From Alphaproteobacteria bacterium (GTDB lineage Bacteria > Pseudomonadota > Alphaproteobacteria > Caulobacterales > Caulobacteraceae): DNA of 64,000 nucleotides. The stretch is from NCBI GenBank assembly GCA_018820205.1, contig JAHJOK010000024.1, positions 1 to 64,000 on the forward strand, in the 5' to 3' direction. Shown one piece after another: positions 44,236-55,625 of the stretch; position 1 is the first letter of the stretch; each line of letters begins with the position of its first letter. Under the pieces are notes generated by a model. That model did no database searches and had not been told where the DNA came from. It was given only the letters and a program-made list of their open reading frames with translations. The position numbers and the translations under genes are program-made.

Positions 44236-44390
44236 GTGAGCGCAATTGCCAGCGACACGGCCGCTGGCTGCCTGAGCGCGGCCCGGTTCGTCGTCCAATC
44301 GATCACGAAATCGGGAAGGGGGCTTTGCGAACGATCCGAAGCAGCCCTACTTTCAACGTCCCTGTTCAACAGTCGAAAGGAGGTGATCAA

Positions 44391-44456
44391 GTGATCTCAT
44401 TGTCCCAAACCCGTACGGTGACCGAAGCTTGGTCCTCCCACGAGGTCCGGGCCTGA
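44391..44456 (+). CDS. 21-residue ORF with an unusually strong Shine-Dalgarno
   Basis: A GTG at 44391 opens a 21-codon frame, MISLSQTRTVTEAWSSHEVRA. Upstream, GAAAGGAGGTGATCA (44375-44389) is nearly the full complement of the 3' end of 16S rRNA, with AGGAGG seven bases before the GTG. The frame is followed by its own terminator at 44505 and preceded by the flagellin terminator, so it is a free-standing unit. No gene on the same strand follows, so a conventional leader-peptide role is unlikely. It may be a small protein or a ribosome-titrating RNA. I do not recognise the peptide. Confidence 0.5.
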   Translation: MISLSQTRTVTEAWSSHEVRA

Positions 44457-44504
44457 TCCTTTCAGGCTGAGTATCGGTCCGGCCGTAATGCGGTCAGACA
44501 ATGA

Positions 44505-44535
44505 GGGCCGTCGGGGCGACCCGGCGGCCCTTTTT
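44505..44535 (+). terminator. rho-independent terminator after the 21-residue ORF
   Basis: GGGCCG plus CGGG pairs with CCCG plus CGGCCC with a GCGA loop, then TTTTT. The stem is 11 pairs including one T-G mismatch. It closes the small transcription unit. Confidence 0.88.
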
Positions 44536-44549
44536 GCTTGCCTGCTCTG

Positions 44550-44647
44550 GGCGCTATCGCTCGCGACGCGGTCGCTCGCTGCTTGAGCGCGGGTTTGAGG
44601 CGCTACTGCTCGCGACGCGGTCGCTCGCTGCTTGAGCGCGAGTCGGG
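44550..44647. repeat. two-copy 49-bp tandem repeat
   Basis: GGCGCTATCGCTCGCGACGC and the 29 bases after it recur from 44599 with only a few changes, near the stop of the first exoD gene. Each unit holds small palindromes (GCTCGCGA, GCTTGAGC), so it could form structure or be a 3'-end regulatory element. Confidence 0.75.
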
Positions 44648-44667
44648 CGCTGCCGCGCGACGAGCGG

Positions 44668-45327
44668 CTAACCGAACAGGCCCTGGATCCAGTGCCCGGC
44701 GTCCAGGAACCAGCCGGCGCTGGCCAGGAACAGGCGCGAAATCAGTTCCCACGCGGCCCAGACGAAGACGCAGAACCCGGCGACGCCCAGCCAGGCAGCG
44801 ACGATCAGGAATCCGTCGCGCTGCATCAGACCGAAGCCGAACAGGGCCACGAACAGGGACGGAAAGAGGTTCCCGCCGAAGATCGGCAGCATGACGATCA
44901 ACGTCAGCAAGGTGGTGACGATGCCGATCAGAACCTCGCACACCTCGTTGCTCATGATGCTGAGGCGCGGGCGCGACAGCCGTTCGATGAACAGGAGGGG
45001 GCGGCGAACCCGCGTGATCGTGGCGCGATAGTTGGCGCGCGGCAGGCTGCTGCGAAGCAACCAGGCCGGCATCCACAGCTGGTCGCGGCGGATCACCAAC
45101 TGCAGGCAGATCAACAGCATCGGCGCACCGAGCACCGTGGTCGAACCGGGGATCGGCGAGGCGATGGCGTTGATCAGGCCGAAGAAGACCATCAGGGCAC
45201 CGAAGCCGCGCTCGCCGAACGCGTTCACCAGCTCGCCGAGATACAGTTTCGGATCGTCCTTGACGCCTATGTCGTCCAGCACCTGTGAGAAGGGCCGGAC
45301 ATCGCTCTGATAGTCGTAGTCGGGCAT
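44668..45327 (-). CDS. ExoD-family exopolysaccharide synthesis protein, copy 1
   Basis: A 219-residue integral membrane protein, with the ATG at 45327 preferred over a longer frame since MPDYDYQSDVRPFSQVL fits family starts. KLYLGELVNAFGERGFGALM and GSTTVLGAPMLLICLQLVIR are the ExoD signatures; five or so membrane segments follow with LMQRDGFLIVAAWLG. ExoD was named for its effect on exopolysaccharide production and nodule invasion in Sinorhizobium; its biochemical role is unknown. A second exoD lies 76 bases upstream, in the same orientation. Confidence 0.85.
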   Translation of the reverse strand: MPDYDYQSDVRPFSQVLDDIGVKDDPKLYLGELVNAFGERGFGALMVFFGLINAIASPIPGSTTVLGAPMLLICLQLVIRRDQLWMPAWLLRSSLPRANYRATITRVRRPLLFIERLSRPRLSIMSNEVCEVLIGIVTTLLTLIVMLPIFGGNLFPSLFVALFGFGLMQRDGFLIVAAWLGVAGFCVFVWAAWELISRLFLASAGWFLDAGHWIQGLFG

Positions 45328-45403
45328 CAGGGGCCGGGGCTCTTTCGGGGACAAGGCATTTAGGCGGCCCGACCGAAGGCCGCCACTTAACATTGCGAAA
45401 GGT

Positions 45404-46039
45404 CTATAAAACCCGTTCGATCCATTCCAGGCCCGCGCCGAAGCCGGCAATGACGAGGTTCCAGGCAAAGATCAGCACCGCCACCGCTATTGCGGTTGTC
45501 GCCCAGCCGAGCAAAACCGCCAGGCCGTCGCGCTGCATCACGCCGAGAGAAAAGAACCCGATGGCCACGGCCGGGATCAGATTGCCGCCGAACACCGGTA
45601 GAACCAGGATGGCCGACAGCACCAGACAGGCCAGCCCGATCAGCCCCTGACCCAGGCGCCCGGTCAGGAAATACAGGCGCGGCCGCGACAAGCTCTCGGT
45701 GAAGCGGATGACCTTCATCAGACGTCCGCTCAGCTTGCGAAAGGTCTCGCGGCTGACCGAGGCCCGGTCCAGCCAGCGCGGCATCCACAGGGTGTCGCGA
45801 CCCCAGGCCAGTTCGGCCGACAGGAACAGCAGCGGAGCGCCGGTCAGCGTGGTGCCGCCCGGCGGCCAAGGCAGCATGTTGACGATGGCGAACAGCAGCA
45901 TGACCGCGCCGAACGCCCGTTCCCCGAAGGCCTCGACGATCTCGCCCAGAAACAGCTTGGACCCGCCGTGCGCGCCCAGCCGCTCCAGCGTGTCGGAGAA
46001 GCGGAGGGGACGGCCGGTGGATGTCTCCGTCAGGCTCAT
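45404..46039 (-). CDS. ExoD-family exopolysaccharide synthesis protein, copy 2
   Basis: A 211-residue paralogue: KLFLGEIVEAFGERAFGAVM, GGTTLTGAPLLFLSAELAWG and LGVMQRDGLAVLLGWATT line up with copy 1 segment by segment. The pair probably arose by tandem duplication. The RPRLYFLTGRLGQG loop is similar to copy 1's RPRLSIMSNEV. Both are minus-strand and likely transcribed together from the upstream edge near 46040. Confidence 0.85.
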   Translation of the reverse strand: MSLTETSTGRPLRFSDTLERLGAHGGSKLFLGEIVEAFGERAFGAVMLLFAIVNMLPWPPGGTTLTGAPLLFLSAELAWGRDTLWMPRWLDRASVSRETFRKLSGRLMKVIRFTESLSRPRLYFLTGRLGQGLIGLACLVLSAILVLPVFGGNLIPAVAIGFFSLGVMQRDGLAVLLGWATTAIAVAVLIFAWNLVIAGFGAGLEWIERVL

Positions 46040-46092
46040 GGGGCGAGCCTAGTGCGCAATGGCGACGCTTTCGAGCGGATCAATCGACGCGC

Positions 46093-46278
46093 TCAATCGT
46101 CGACGTGTTCGGGTTTGCCCTTGCGCTTCGTGTGGGCGAAATCCTCGAGCTGTTTCTCGGTCATGGATTCCTCCATGGATTTCGAGGCGCCCTTGAGCTC
46201 GGACTTGGGCGTATCGCCGCGCTTGGCCGACAGGGCGGCGCCGGCGGCCTTTTGCTGGGCTGCGGATTTGGCTGGCAT
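46093..46278 (-). CDS. DUF3008-family small basic protein
   Basis: A 61-residue protein starting MPAKSAAQQKAAGAALSAKR with SMTEKQLEDFAHTKRKGKPE near the end, matching DUF3008 (usually MPAKS...AAQQ...GAAL...KRG...MSEKQL..FA.TK.KGLP). It is soluble and Lys-rich. Function unknown; it may be a stress or nucleic-acid-associated peptide. GGAGCCACC precedes the start. It is on the minus strand between exoD copy 2 and the dehydrogenase gene. Confidence 0.75.
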   Translation of the reverse strand: MPAKSAAQQKAAGAALSAKRGDTPKSELKGASKSMEESMTEKQLEDFAHTKRKGKPEHVDD

Positions 46279-46326
46279 GGGTGGCTCCTTCCAAGGGACA
46301 GAACCGCCGGTGCGAATGCCGGGTTC

Positions 46327-47496
46327 CTAGGCCCCCAGCAACTCCCGCCCGATCAGGAAGCGCCGGATCTCGTTGGTGCCCGCCCCGATGTCATAGAGTT
46401 TGGCGTCGCGGACCAGGCGTTCGACGGGCCAGTCCTTGGTGTATCCCGCCCCGCCCAGGGCCTGGACGGCCTCCAGCGACACCTTCACGGCGTTCTCCGA
46501 GGCCAGCAGGATAGCGCCGGCGGCGTCGTAGCGGGTGGTGAGACCTGCATCGCAGGCCTTTGCCACGGCATAGACATAGGTCCGGGCCGAGTTCAGGGCG
46601 ACGTACATGTCGGCGATCTTGCCCTGCATCAGCTGGAAACTGCCGATCGGCTTGCCGAACTGTTTGCGGTCACGGACGTAGGGCAGCACGACGTCCAGCG
46701 CCGCCTGCATGATGCCCAGCGGCCCCGCCGACAGCACGGCCCGCTCATAGTCCAGGCCGCTCATCAGGACGCCGGCGCCGCCGCCGACCGGACCCATGAC
46801 GTTCTCCTCGGGGACTTCGCAATCCTCGAACACCAGTTCGGCGGTGTCGGAGCCGCGCATCCCCATCTTGTCCAGCTTCTTGGACACGCTGAACCCCTTC
46901 ATCCCCTTTTCGATCAGGAAGGCGGTGACGCCCTTCGATCCACCCTCGGGGTCGGACTTGGCATAGACGACCAGGGTGTCGGCCGAGGGCGCGTTGGTGA
47001 TCCAGAATTTCGTGCCGTTCAGGACATAGCGGTCGCCGACCTTTCGGGCCTGTGTGCGCATGGAGATGACGTCGGACCCCGAACCGGCCTCGGACATCGC
47101 AAGTGACCCTACGTGTTCGCCGGAGATCAGTTTCGGCAGATATTTCGTCTTCTGCGCATCGGTGCCCCAGCGGCGGATCTGGTTGACGCACAGGTTGGAA
47201 TGGGCGCCGTAGCTGAGGCCGATCGAGGCGGAGGCGCGGGAGACCTCCTCCATCGCCACGACGTGTTCGAGATAGCCAAGGCCCAGACCGCCCCATTCCT
47301 CCTCGACGGTGATGCCATGCAGACCCAGCTCGCCCATCTCGGGCCAGAGTTCGCGACGGAAGGTGTTGGTCTCGTCGATCTCGGCGGCGATCGGCGCCAG
47401 ACGGTCGGCGGCCCACCGGGCGGTGGTGTCGCGGATGGCGTCGGCGGTCTCGCCGAGGCCGAATTCCATGGATTGCGGGGCGTTGGGAATGCTCAT
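46327..47496 (-). CDS. ivd: isovaleryl-CoA dehydrogenase (acyl-CoA dehydrogenase family)
   Basis: A 389-residue FAD enzyme of leucine catabolism, oxidising isovaleryl-CoA to 3-methylcrotonyl-CoA. The FAD-site motif [14 protein letters not shown] and the later [15 protein letters not shown] are general to the superfamily. The Glu in [20 protein letters not shown] (about residue 245) lies where isovaleryl-CoA dehydrogenase has its catalytic base, unlike most relatives. [15 protein letters not shown] closes the domain. The start at 47496 gives [12 protein letters not shown]. The biotin-dependent carboxylase at 53.5-55.5 kb acts in related metabolism but is distant. Confidence 0.85.
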   Translation of the reverse strand: MSIPNAPQSMEFGLGETADAIRDTTARWAADRLAPIAAEIDETNTFRRELWPEMGELGLHGITVEEEWGGLGLGYLEHVVAMEEVSRASASIGLSYGAHSNLCVNQIRRWGTDAQKTKYLPKLISGEHVGSLAMSEAGSGSDVISMRTQARKVGDRYVLNGTKFWITNAPSADTLVVYAKSDPEGGSKGVTAFLIEKGMKGFSVSKKLDKMGMRGSDTAELVFEDCEVPEENVMGPVGGGAGVLMSGLDYERAVLSAGPLGIMQAALDVVLPYVRDRKQFGKPIGSFQLMQGKIADMYVALNSARTYVYAVAKACDAGLTTRYDAAGAILLASENAVKVSLEAVQALGGAGYTKDWPVERLVRDAKLYDIGAGTNEIRRFLIGRELLGA

Positions 47497-47540
47497 GACC
47501 AGCGGCGTAGCACGATCCGCCTCGGCGAGGGGAGAGGGCG

Positions 47541-49049
47541 TCAGTCCGCGCCGGGCAGGCCCCAGCGCCGGTAGAGGTTGAACGAGGAGACCACCACGCA
47601 GGCGAAGCCGATCACGGCCAGAACGCAGGCGATCGTGGTCGTCTCGTCGCCGCCCCCCGACTGCTCCGACGCCAGGCGGAAAGCGGCCATCGCGGCGCCG
47701 AACGACGTCAGACCAACGGCGCCCATGATGATGAAGGCGCCGGTCTCGCTCCAGTCGAAGCGGGCGGGCGCCTCGGCCTCGATCTCGTGGCGCAGGATCG
47801 GTCCGCCGCCCTGGGTCAGGGCCAGATCTTCGCCGAACAGGCTGGCGTCGTCGATGGCCTCGGGCTCGGAACGTTGTTCGGGACCCCACAAGGGCCGGCC
47901 CAGAACGTACTCGGCTCCGTCCTCCAGAGGAGTCAGAACCAAAGCCGCGCCGAGCGCCTGAGAGACCGCCGCTGCCGGCGCGCCCGGTGCGACGACTTCC
48001 ACCTGGGATGCCTCTGCGATCTGTTCGGACGCGGGATCCGCCACCTCGGTCATGGCCGATGTCGGCGCGTCCTCGATGTCCGGGGCCACGATGACCGGCG
48101 AAGGGGCGGCTTCGGCGGCCAGGCTCCTGGTCGGGCCGGCGGGTTGCAGATAGGCCAACGGACCGATCGCCGCCGCCCCGTAGGGCGTGAACCGGCGCGC
48201 GATCAACAGGCTTGATGCGGCAGCCTGCTGGGCGAGGTCGCTCGACGTTTCTGGACCCGTCGCGATCTGGGCGGGGTCCGGCTGCGCCGGCAGGGACGCA
48301 GCGGTGTCGCTCTGCGGGTCGGCGTCAGGGACGGCGCTGACGGCAGGATTTTCCGAAGGCGGATCGGCCTCCGCAGGTTGCGCCGCAGTGAACTCGGGAA
48401 CCACCGGCTCGGCCTCGGCCTCGGCATCGGCGACGGGAGGAACGGATTCACCCAGCAAGACGGCGACGGCGGCGCCACGCGGATCGATATCCGTTGCTGC
48501 AGGCGCCGCCTGTACCGGGATATCCGCCTCGGTTTCCGGTTCACCAGAATCCGGCTCAACGACAGGCGGAGCCGGCGGAAGGGGCAGGGGCGCGGCAAGG
48601 AGGTCGGACAGGGCCACCGGGCCTTTTGGATCGGCGGTGAACAGGGCGCGCTCGGCAGCCCGGCGGCGAAGCGCCGTCTCCGGAAGCGCGGGCTCCGGCC
48701 AGCCGATCATCGCGTCGGCGGCCTCCCCCGGCGCGCCGGCGCCCAGCCGTTCGCGGACATCCGACCCGGCGAACCGATCCAGACCGACGGACAGGGCGAA
48801 GCTTACCAGGGCGTCGAATTGATGCTGATTCAGGGGGGACGGCGTGATCTCGTTGACGGCCTTCTCGACGGGCAGGAGATCATAGCGCAGCAACAGTTCG
48901 GCATCGGCTTCAGAGACGCTGGCGCCTTCGCGCGCCGACAGGGTGTGGCCGTAGCCGATCATCCAGCCGCCGTCCTCGCGACGGATCGCGCGCGGGCGGA
49001 AGCCCTCGAAACTCTTGATCAGAACGATCCCCTCGCGGGAGACCTTCAT
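47541..49049 (-). CDS. GH24 lysozyme with long acidic linker and C-terminal membrane segments
   Basis: A 502-residue protein. Residues 1-145 form a T4-type lysozyme: [19 protein letters not shown] then YGHTL supplies the Glu-8-Asp-5-Thr triad, and [20 protein letters not shown] completes the domain. A Pro/Ala/Glu-rich linker of about 250 residues follows, then two hydrophobic segments near residues 430-490 ([20 protein letters not shown] and [15 protein letters not shown]). The enzyme head would face the cytosol or periplasm depending on topology; no N-terminal signal is present. I start at ATG 49049; earlier TTG/GTG codons are possible. Confidence 0.75.
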   Translation of the reverse strand: MKVSREGIVLIKSFEGFRPRAIRREDGGWMIGYGHTLSAREGASVSEADAELLLRYDLLPVEKAVNEITPSPLNQHQFDALVSFALSVGLDRFAGSDVRERLGAGAPGEAADAMIGWPEPALPETALRRRAAERALFTADPKGPVALSDLLAAPLPLPPAPPVVEPDSGEPETEADIPVQAAPAATDIDPRGAAVAVLLGESVPPVADAEAEAEPVVPEFTAAQPAEADPPSENPAVSAVPDADPQSDTAASLPAQPDPAQIATGPETSSDLAQQAAASSLLIARRFTPYGAAAIGPLAYLQPAGPTRSLAAEAAPSPVIVAPDIEDAPTSAMTEVADPASEQIAEASQVEVVAPGAPAAAVSQALGAALVLTPLEDGAEYVLGRPLWGPEQRSEPEAIDDASLFGEDLALTQGGGPILRHEIEAEAPARFDWSETGAFIIMGAVGLTSFGAAMAAFRLASEQSGGGDETTTIACVLAVIGFACVVVSSFNLYRRWGLPGAD

Positions 49050-49149
49050 GCTCTGGCTGGACGTGTCGGACACCGGAATTGACCCAAATCGAGACAGGGC
49101 GCAGTCGCCCCGATGGGGAACCAGCAAGGGGCGCGCCGTTCAGGCCGTC

Positions 49150-50553
49150 TTACAGCAGGATGACGCCGGCGAGGCCCAGGAAGGACAGAAAACCGATCGT
49201 GTCCGTGATCCAGCTGACGAAAACTGGGGACGACACAGCCGGGTCCCGATCCAGCCGTTCCAGCGCGAGGGGCACCAGGGTGCCGGCGAGGGACGCGGCG
49301 AACAGATTGATCAGCACCGCCAGCCCGATGGTCACCGACAGAAGCGGCTCCCTGAACCAGACCCAGGCGATCCCGGCCAGCAGCACGCCGATGGTCGCCC
49401 CGTTGAACAATCCGACCATGATCTCGCGGCCCAGGATCCGCGGCGTGTTGGCGGAGGTCAGTTCGCGTGAGGCGAGCGAGCGCACGGCGACGGTCAGGGC
49501 CTGCGTCCCGGCATTGCCGCCGATCGAGGCCACGATCGGCATCAGGATCGCCAGATAGACCAGGGCCTCCAGCTCGTCGGCGAACTGACCGATGACCAGC
49601 GAGGCGAAGACGGCGGTGCCCAGGTTGACGAACAGCCACGGGATGCGCGATCGCACGACGCCGAAAACGCCCGCGCCACGGCTTTCGTCGGAAACACCGG
49701 CCAGGCGCAGGATATCCTCGCGGTTCTCTTCCTGAATGATGTTGACGATGTCATCGACCGTGATCTGGCCCACCAGCCGACCGCCGGCGTCGATGACAGG
49801 GGCCGAGATCAGGTGATATTTCTCGAAGATGTATGCGACCTCTTCCTGATCGGTCCCGGCGGCGATGGCGTTCACCGGCTCCATCAGGTCCGACAGCTTG
49901 ATCGCCCGCGAGGCCCGCAGAAGACCGCTTATGGGAATGCCGCCCACCGGCCGATTGACCGGATCGACGACATAGATGTCGAAGAACAGCTCGGGCAGGT
50001 CCTCGCCCTGGGCCCTGACGTGGTCGATCGTGTCCCCGACGGTCCAGAACAGCGGGGCCGCCATGACCTCGCGCTGCATCAGACGGCCGGCGGTGTCCTC
50101 GGGATAGCCCAGGGAGTTCTCGATGGCGGCGCGGTCGGTCGCCGGCATGGCGGCCAGAACCTTTTCGCGCTGGTCGTCCTCCAGATCCTCAACAACGGCC
50201 GCGGCATCGTCGGAATCCAGTTCCTGAAGCGCTTCGGCCAGGGTGCCGGGGGCCACGCGCTCCAGCACCTCCTCGCGGATGCCGTCGTCCAGTTCGGGCA
50301 GGGTCTCGGCCAGAAGCTCGGGCGGCAGCCACAGCACCACGACGCCGCGATGCTCGGCCGTCAGGAAGCCCATCAAGTCGGCGACGTCGGCGGGGTGGAG
50401 GTCTTCCAGCAACGACCGCAACCGCAGCCCGTCGCCATCGTCGGCGGCGTCGATGACCTTTTCCACGAAGGACGCCGTCAGGACGTAGTCCTCGTCCAGC
50501 GCCTCGTGGTCTTCGGTGACGGCAGGGTCGAGAGGGGCGGTCGTATCGCTCAC
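49150..50553 (-). CDS. mgtE: magnesium transporter MgtE
   Basis: A 467-residue transporter. The N-domain (residues about 45-150, with [19 protein letters not shown]) and a CBS pair (about 150-275, [16 protein letters not shown] and [19 protein letters not shown]) form the cytosolic Mg2+ sensor. The membrane domain follows with about five helices; [20 protein letters not shown] is the conserved pore signature of MgtE. Magnesium binding to the CBS-N interface closes the channel at high Mg2+. It stands alone, 65 bases from tRNA-Leu. Confidence 0.93.
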   Translation of the reverse strand: MSDTTAPLDPAVTEDHEALDEDYVLTASFVEKVIDAADDGDGLRLRSLLEDLHPADVADLMGFLTAEHRGVVVLWLPPELLAETLPELDDGIREEVLERVAPGTLAEALQELDSDDAAAVVEDLEDDQREKVLAAMPATDRAAIENSLGYPEDTAGRLMQREVMAAPLFWTVGDTIDHVRAQGEDLPELFFDIYVVDPVNRPVGGIPISGLLRASRAIKLSDLMEPVNAIAAGTDQEEVAYIFEKYHLISAPVIDAGGRLVGQITVDDIVNIIQEENREDILRLAGVSDESRGAGVFGVVRSRIPWLFVNLGTAVFASLVIGQFADELEALVYLAILMPIVASIGGNAGTQALTVAVRSLASRELTSANTPRILGREIMVGLFNGATIGVLLAGIAWVWFREPLLSVTIGLAVLINLFAASLAGTLVPLALERLDRDPAVSSPVFVSWITDTIGFLSFLGLAGVILL

Positions 50554-50620
50554 GCGGCGGGCCTTCCTCTCTCGATGTGAATCAGCCGGTAGCGCCGATC
50601 TTTATCCTGTTTCCGTCTGA

Positions 50621-50705
50621 TGGTGCGGTCGAGAAGACTCGAACTTCCACGGGTTGCCCCACAGCGACCTCAACGCTGCGCGTCTACCAATTCCGCCACG
50701 ACCGC
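50621..50705 (-). tRNA. tRNA-Leu (anticodon GAG)
   Basis: On the minus strand the acceptor GCGGTCG pairs with CGACCGC, with A discriminator and encoded CCA. The anticodon stem CAGCG/CGCTG encloses TTGAGGT, giving GAG. The long variable arm is present as expected for a class II tRNA. Confidence 0.92.
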
Positions 50706-50756
50706 TCGCATCGGAGCGGGGGCGATAGCGTAAGGCGGACCGAAAGGAAAGAGGCG

Positions 50757-51071
50757 TCAGGCGGCGCCGGCCATGAAGTCGTAGAGGTCGGCCGGGCGGG
50801 TCACGGTGATGGCGATGCGATCCTCGTGGATTTCGATCATGCCGCGCGCGACCGGATGATTGTTGGCCAGGATCCAGACCTCGTCGTTCTCGGATGCGTT
50901 GAGCGGAATAACGGCGCCCCGGCCCATCTTCAGCAGTTGGGACATGGGCAGCACCGATCGCCCGAGCACGACGGAGAGTTCGACGTCGACGGCTTCGATC
51001 TGGCTCAAGGAAACTCCGGAAACGCTGGGATCGCCGACTGCGGAACTTGCATTGGCGGCCCTGGCCCTCAC
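50757..51071 (-). CDS. fliN: flagellar motor switch protein FliN-like
   Basis: A 104-residue SpoA/FliN-domain protein: [40 protein letters not shown] and [21 protein letters not shown] match FliN segments exactly in order. FliN is part of the C-ring that controls motor direction. The in-frame start is a GTG at 51071, 13 bases upstream of the divergent lipB start, so the two 5' ends nearly touch. An internal TTG at about 51008 would be better placed by its GGAG. The other flagellar switch genes are not in this window. Confidence 0.8.
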   Translation of the reverse strand: MRARAANASSAVGDPSVSGVSLSQIEAVDVELSVVLGRSVLPMSQLLKMGRGAVIPLNASENDEVWILANNHPVARGMIEIHEDRIAITVTRPADLYDFMAGAA

Positions 51072-51083
51072 ATTGGGCCGATC

Positions 51084-51800
51084 ATGCTTGCCGAGCCGTT
51101 AAGCGCCGCCGTTTCCCCGCTGATTCGCACCGACGGCCGCCCGGTCGAATGGGTCGTCGCGCCCGGCTACGTCGCCTATGAGGTCGCCGTGGCCGAGATG
51201 GAGGCGCGGGCGGCGGCGATCGCGGCCGGCGAGGCGGCCGAGCGGGTTTGGCTGCTGGAACATCCGCCGCTCTACACCGCCGGCGTCTCGGCCAGGGATG
51301 GCGACCTTCTCGATGCGGAACGGTTCCCCGTTCATCGGACGGGGCGTGGCGGACAGTTCACCTATCACGGACCGGGTCAGCGGGTGGCCTATGTGATGCT
51401 GGACCTGAACCAGCGTGGTAAGGACGTGCGCGGGTTCGTGCGCGGACTGGAGGCCTGGCTGATCGGCGCCCTGGACCAGTTCGGCGTCGAGGCCGGGATG
51501 CGCGAGGGACGCGTCGGCGTCTGGGTGGAGCGCAAAGGCCCCGGCTGGTCGCGCGAGGACAAGATCGCGGCGATCGGGGTCAAGGTCCGGAAATGGGTCA
51601 GCTTCCACGGCGTCAGCCTGAACGTGGAGCCGGATCTGGACCATTTCGGCGGGATCGTTCCCTGCGGCATCGCCGAGCACGGCGTCACCAGCCTGGTCGA
51701 TCTGGGCGTTCCGGCGACGTTGGACGAAGCGGATGCGGCGCTGAAGGCCAGCTTCGTGCGCGTTTTTGGCGCGGTCGAATTTCCCCGCCCGACGAAATAG
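51084..51800 (+). CDS. lipB: octanoyl-[ACP]:protein N-octanoyltransferase LipB
   Basis: A 238-residue enzyme that moves octanoate from ACP to lipoyl domains, the first step of lipoate synthesis. The family signature is [20 protein letters not shown]. The catalytic Cys is in [16 protein letters not shown], and the Lys in [17 protein letters not shown] completes the dyad. The ATG at 51084 gives a short N-terminus; the start codon is 13 bases from the divergent fliN start. The histidine-kinase gene follows after 49 bases, in the same direction. Confidence 0.95.
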   Translation: MLAEPLSAAVSPLIRTDGRPVEWVVAPGYVAYEVAVAEMEARAAAIAAGEAAERVWLLEHPPLYTAGVSARDGDLLDAERFPVHRTGRGGQFTYHGPGQRVAYVMLDLNQRGKDVRGFVRGLEAWLIGALDQFGVEAGMREGRVGVWVERKGPGWSREDKIAAIGVKVRKWVSFHGVSLNVEPDLDHFGGIVPCGIAEHGVTSLVDLGVPATLDEADAALKASFVRVFGAVEFPRPTK

Positions 51801-51849
51801 AGGCTTAACAGCTACACCGTACGGTCGCGAACGGTCGGGTTGAGTCGGG

Positions 51850-53442
51850 GTGAGCAGGATGGATGGATCGACGGCGGCCCTGGCGCCGCGCACGCCCGCC
51901 GAACGTCCTGCGGCAGCTGAGCTTGCGACTTTCTTCGACGTTTCCCTGGACATGCTGATCATCCGCGAACTGGACGGCACGGTCGCCCGCGCCAGTCCCT
52001 CGTGGGAGACTCATATGGGCTGGCGGCCCCGGGACCTGGAAGGCACGCCCCTGTTGCTGTTGGTGCATCCGGACGACATGCCCGGCACGGTCGACAGCGT
52101 CGTCGAGGTCGAGACCCGGGCGCCGGCTGCGCCGGTGGTAGGGCACGTCAACCGATATCGCCACCGCGACGGGTCGTATCGCACCCTGGAATGGCGGGCT
52201 CACCGCGAGGGGGACCGGATCTATGCCGTGGCTCGCGACGTCACAGAACGGGCCGCGGCGGACCGCGCCCTGGTCGAGGCCAAGGCGGCGGCCGAGGCCG
52301 CCAGCCGCGCCAAGACCGACTTCCTGGCCAATATGAGCCACGAGATCCGCACCCCGCTGAACGGCGTCATCGGCATCGTAGATTCCCTGCGCCGCACCGA
52401 ACTTAGCGCCGAACAGCGAGAGATGGTCGAGCTGATCCAGGGTGCCGGGGTCACGCTGGAGCGGCTGGTCTCCGACATCCTCGATGTCTCCAAGATCGAG
52501 GCCGGGCGGCTGGATCTGGAGGCCCGTCAATTCGACCTGGAGACGGCGCTGGAGGGAATCATCGACCTGGCCCACAGCCGGGCGGCCGAAAAGGGCCTGG
52601 ACTTCGAGGTCCGCCGGGGCGTCGGCGCGCGCGGCGTCTTCATGGGGGACAGCACCCGCATTGGCCAGATCGCCACCAATCTGTTGTCCAATGCCGTGAA
52701 GTTCACGTCGCAGGGCGGCGTCACGGTCGACTGGGACGTGGCCGGCGACGAGGAGGGCGAGGGGGTGCTGACCCTGGTCGTGTCCGACACCGGGGTGGGG
52801 TTCGACGCCGAGGCGGGCGCGCGCCTGTTCCAGAGGTTCAACCAGGCTGACACCTCCATCACGCGGCGGTTCGGCGGCACCGGCCTGGGCCTGTCGATCT
52901 GCCGGTCACTGGCCGAGATGATGGGCGGGTCCATAGAGGCTCGCTCGACTCCCGGCGAGGGCAGCGCCTTCACCCTGTCCCTGCCGCTGCCCCGGATGGT
53001 CGCGCTGGAAGAACATGATGGTCTGGCCGCGCCCTCCGATCCGCGACCGGCGCCGGTATTCCTGCCCGAACGACCGCTTCGCATATTGCTGGCCGAGGAC
53101 CACCCGACCAATCAGCGCGTGGTGCAACTGATCCTGGCCTCCGCAGGGGCGGAAGTGGTCACGGTCGAGAACGGCGCCCTGGCGGTGGAAGCCGTCGAAC
53201 GCTCGCGTTTCGACGTGGTCCTGATGGACATGCAGATGCCGGTCATGGACGGGCTGACCGCCACCCGCGCCATCCGCGTCACCGAACACGGCGGCGGGCG
53301 GACCCCGATCATCATGCTGAGCGCGAACGCCATGGCCGAGCACCGCTATGAAGCGCTGGCGGCCGGCGCCGACCTGCATGTCGCCAAGCCGGTGACGGCG
53401 GCCAGCCTGCTGGCGGGGATCGCACAGGCGGTGGTGGAGTAG
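51850..53442 (+). CDS. cytosolic PAS-domain hybrid histidine kinase with receiver domain
   Basis: A 530-residue soluble sensor. A PAS domain lies at about residues 30-140 ([37 protein letters not shown]). HisKA follows with [20 protein letters not shown] (His about 166), then HATPase_c with [16 protein letters not shown] and [21 protein letters not shown]-terminal receiver (about 415-530) holds [20 protein letters not shown] with the phosphorylated Asp. No transmembrane helix is seen. Sequence does not reveal the signal or the response regulator. The GTG at 51850 and the ATG nine bases later are both possible starts. Confidence 0.87.
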   Translation: MSRMDGSTAALAPRTPAERPAAAELATFFDVSLDMLIIRELDGTVARASPSWETHMGWRPRDLEGTPLLLLVHPDDMPGTVDSVVEVETRAPAAPVVGHVNRYRHRDGSYRTLEWRAHREGDRIYAVARDVTERAAADRALVEAKAAAEAASRAKTDFLANMSHEIRTPLNGVIGIVDSLRRTELSAEQREMVELIQGAGVTLERLVSDILDVSKIEAGRLDLEARQFDLETALEGIIDLAHSRAAEKGLDFEVRRGVGARGVFMGDSTRIGQIATNLLSNAVKFTSQGGVTVDWDVAGDEEGEGVLTLVVSDTGVGFDAEAGARLFQRFNQADTSITRRFGGTGLGLSICRSLAEMMGGSIEARSTPGEGSAFTLSLPLPRMVALEEHDGLAAPSDPRPAPVFLPERPLRILLAEDHPTNQRVVQLILASAGAEVVTVENGALAVEAVERSRFDVVLMDMQMPVMDGLTATRAIRVTEHGGGRTPIIMLSANAMAEHRYEALAAGADLHVAKPVTAASLLAGIAQAVVE

Positions 53443-53465
53443 GGGCTTTCGCCGAGGGCGTGGCC

Positions 53466-55463
<1,998 letters not shown>

Positions 55464-55625
55464 GGTCTGTCCGTAAGGGGCGGTCGAGGGCCTGTAAACG
55501 GCTGTCAGCGCGCTCGCGTCGGGGGCGAACCGTCACACGATCGCCGTTCTGGGTTGGCAAGATAAGGGTTCATCGGCTTTAACTCAGGGCCGAACCACTC
55601 GCATTCCCCGGCCTGGAGCTCGCCA

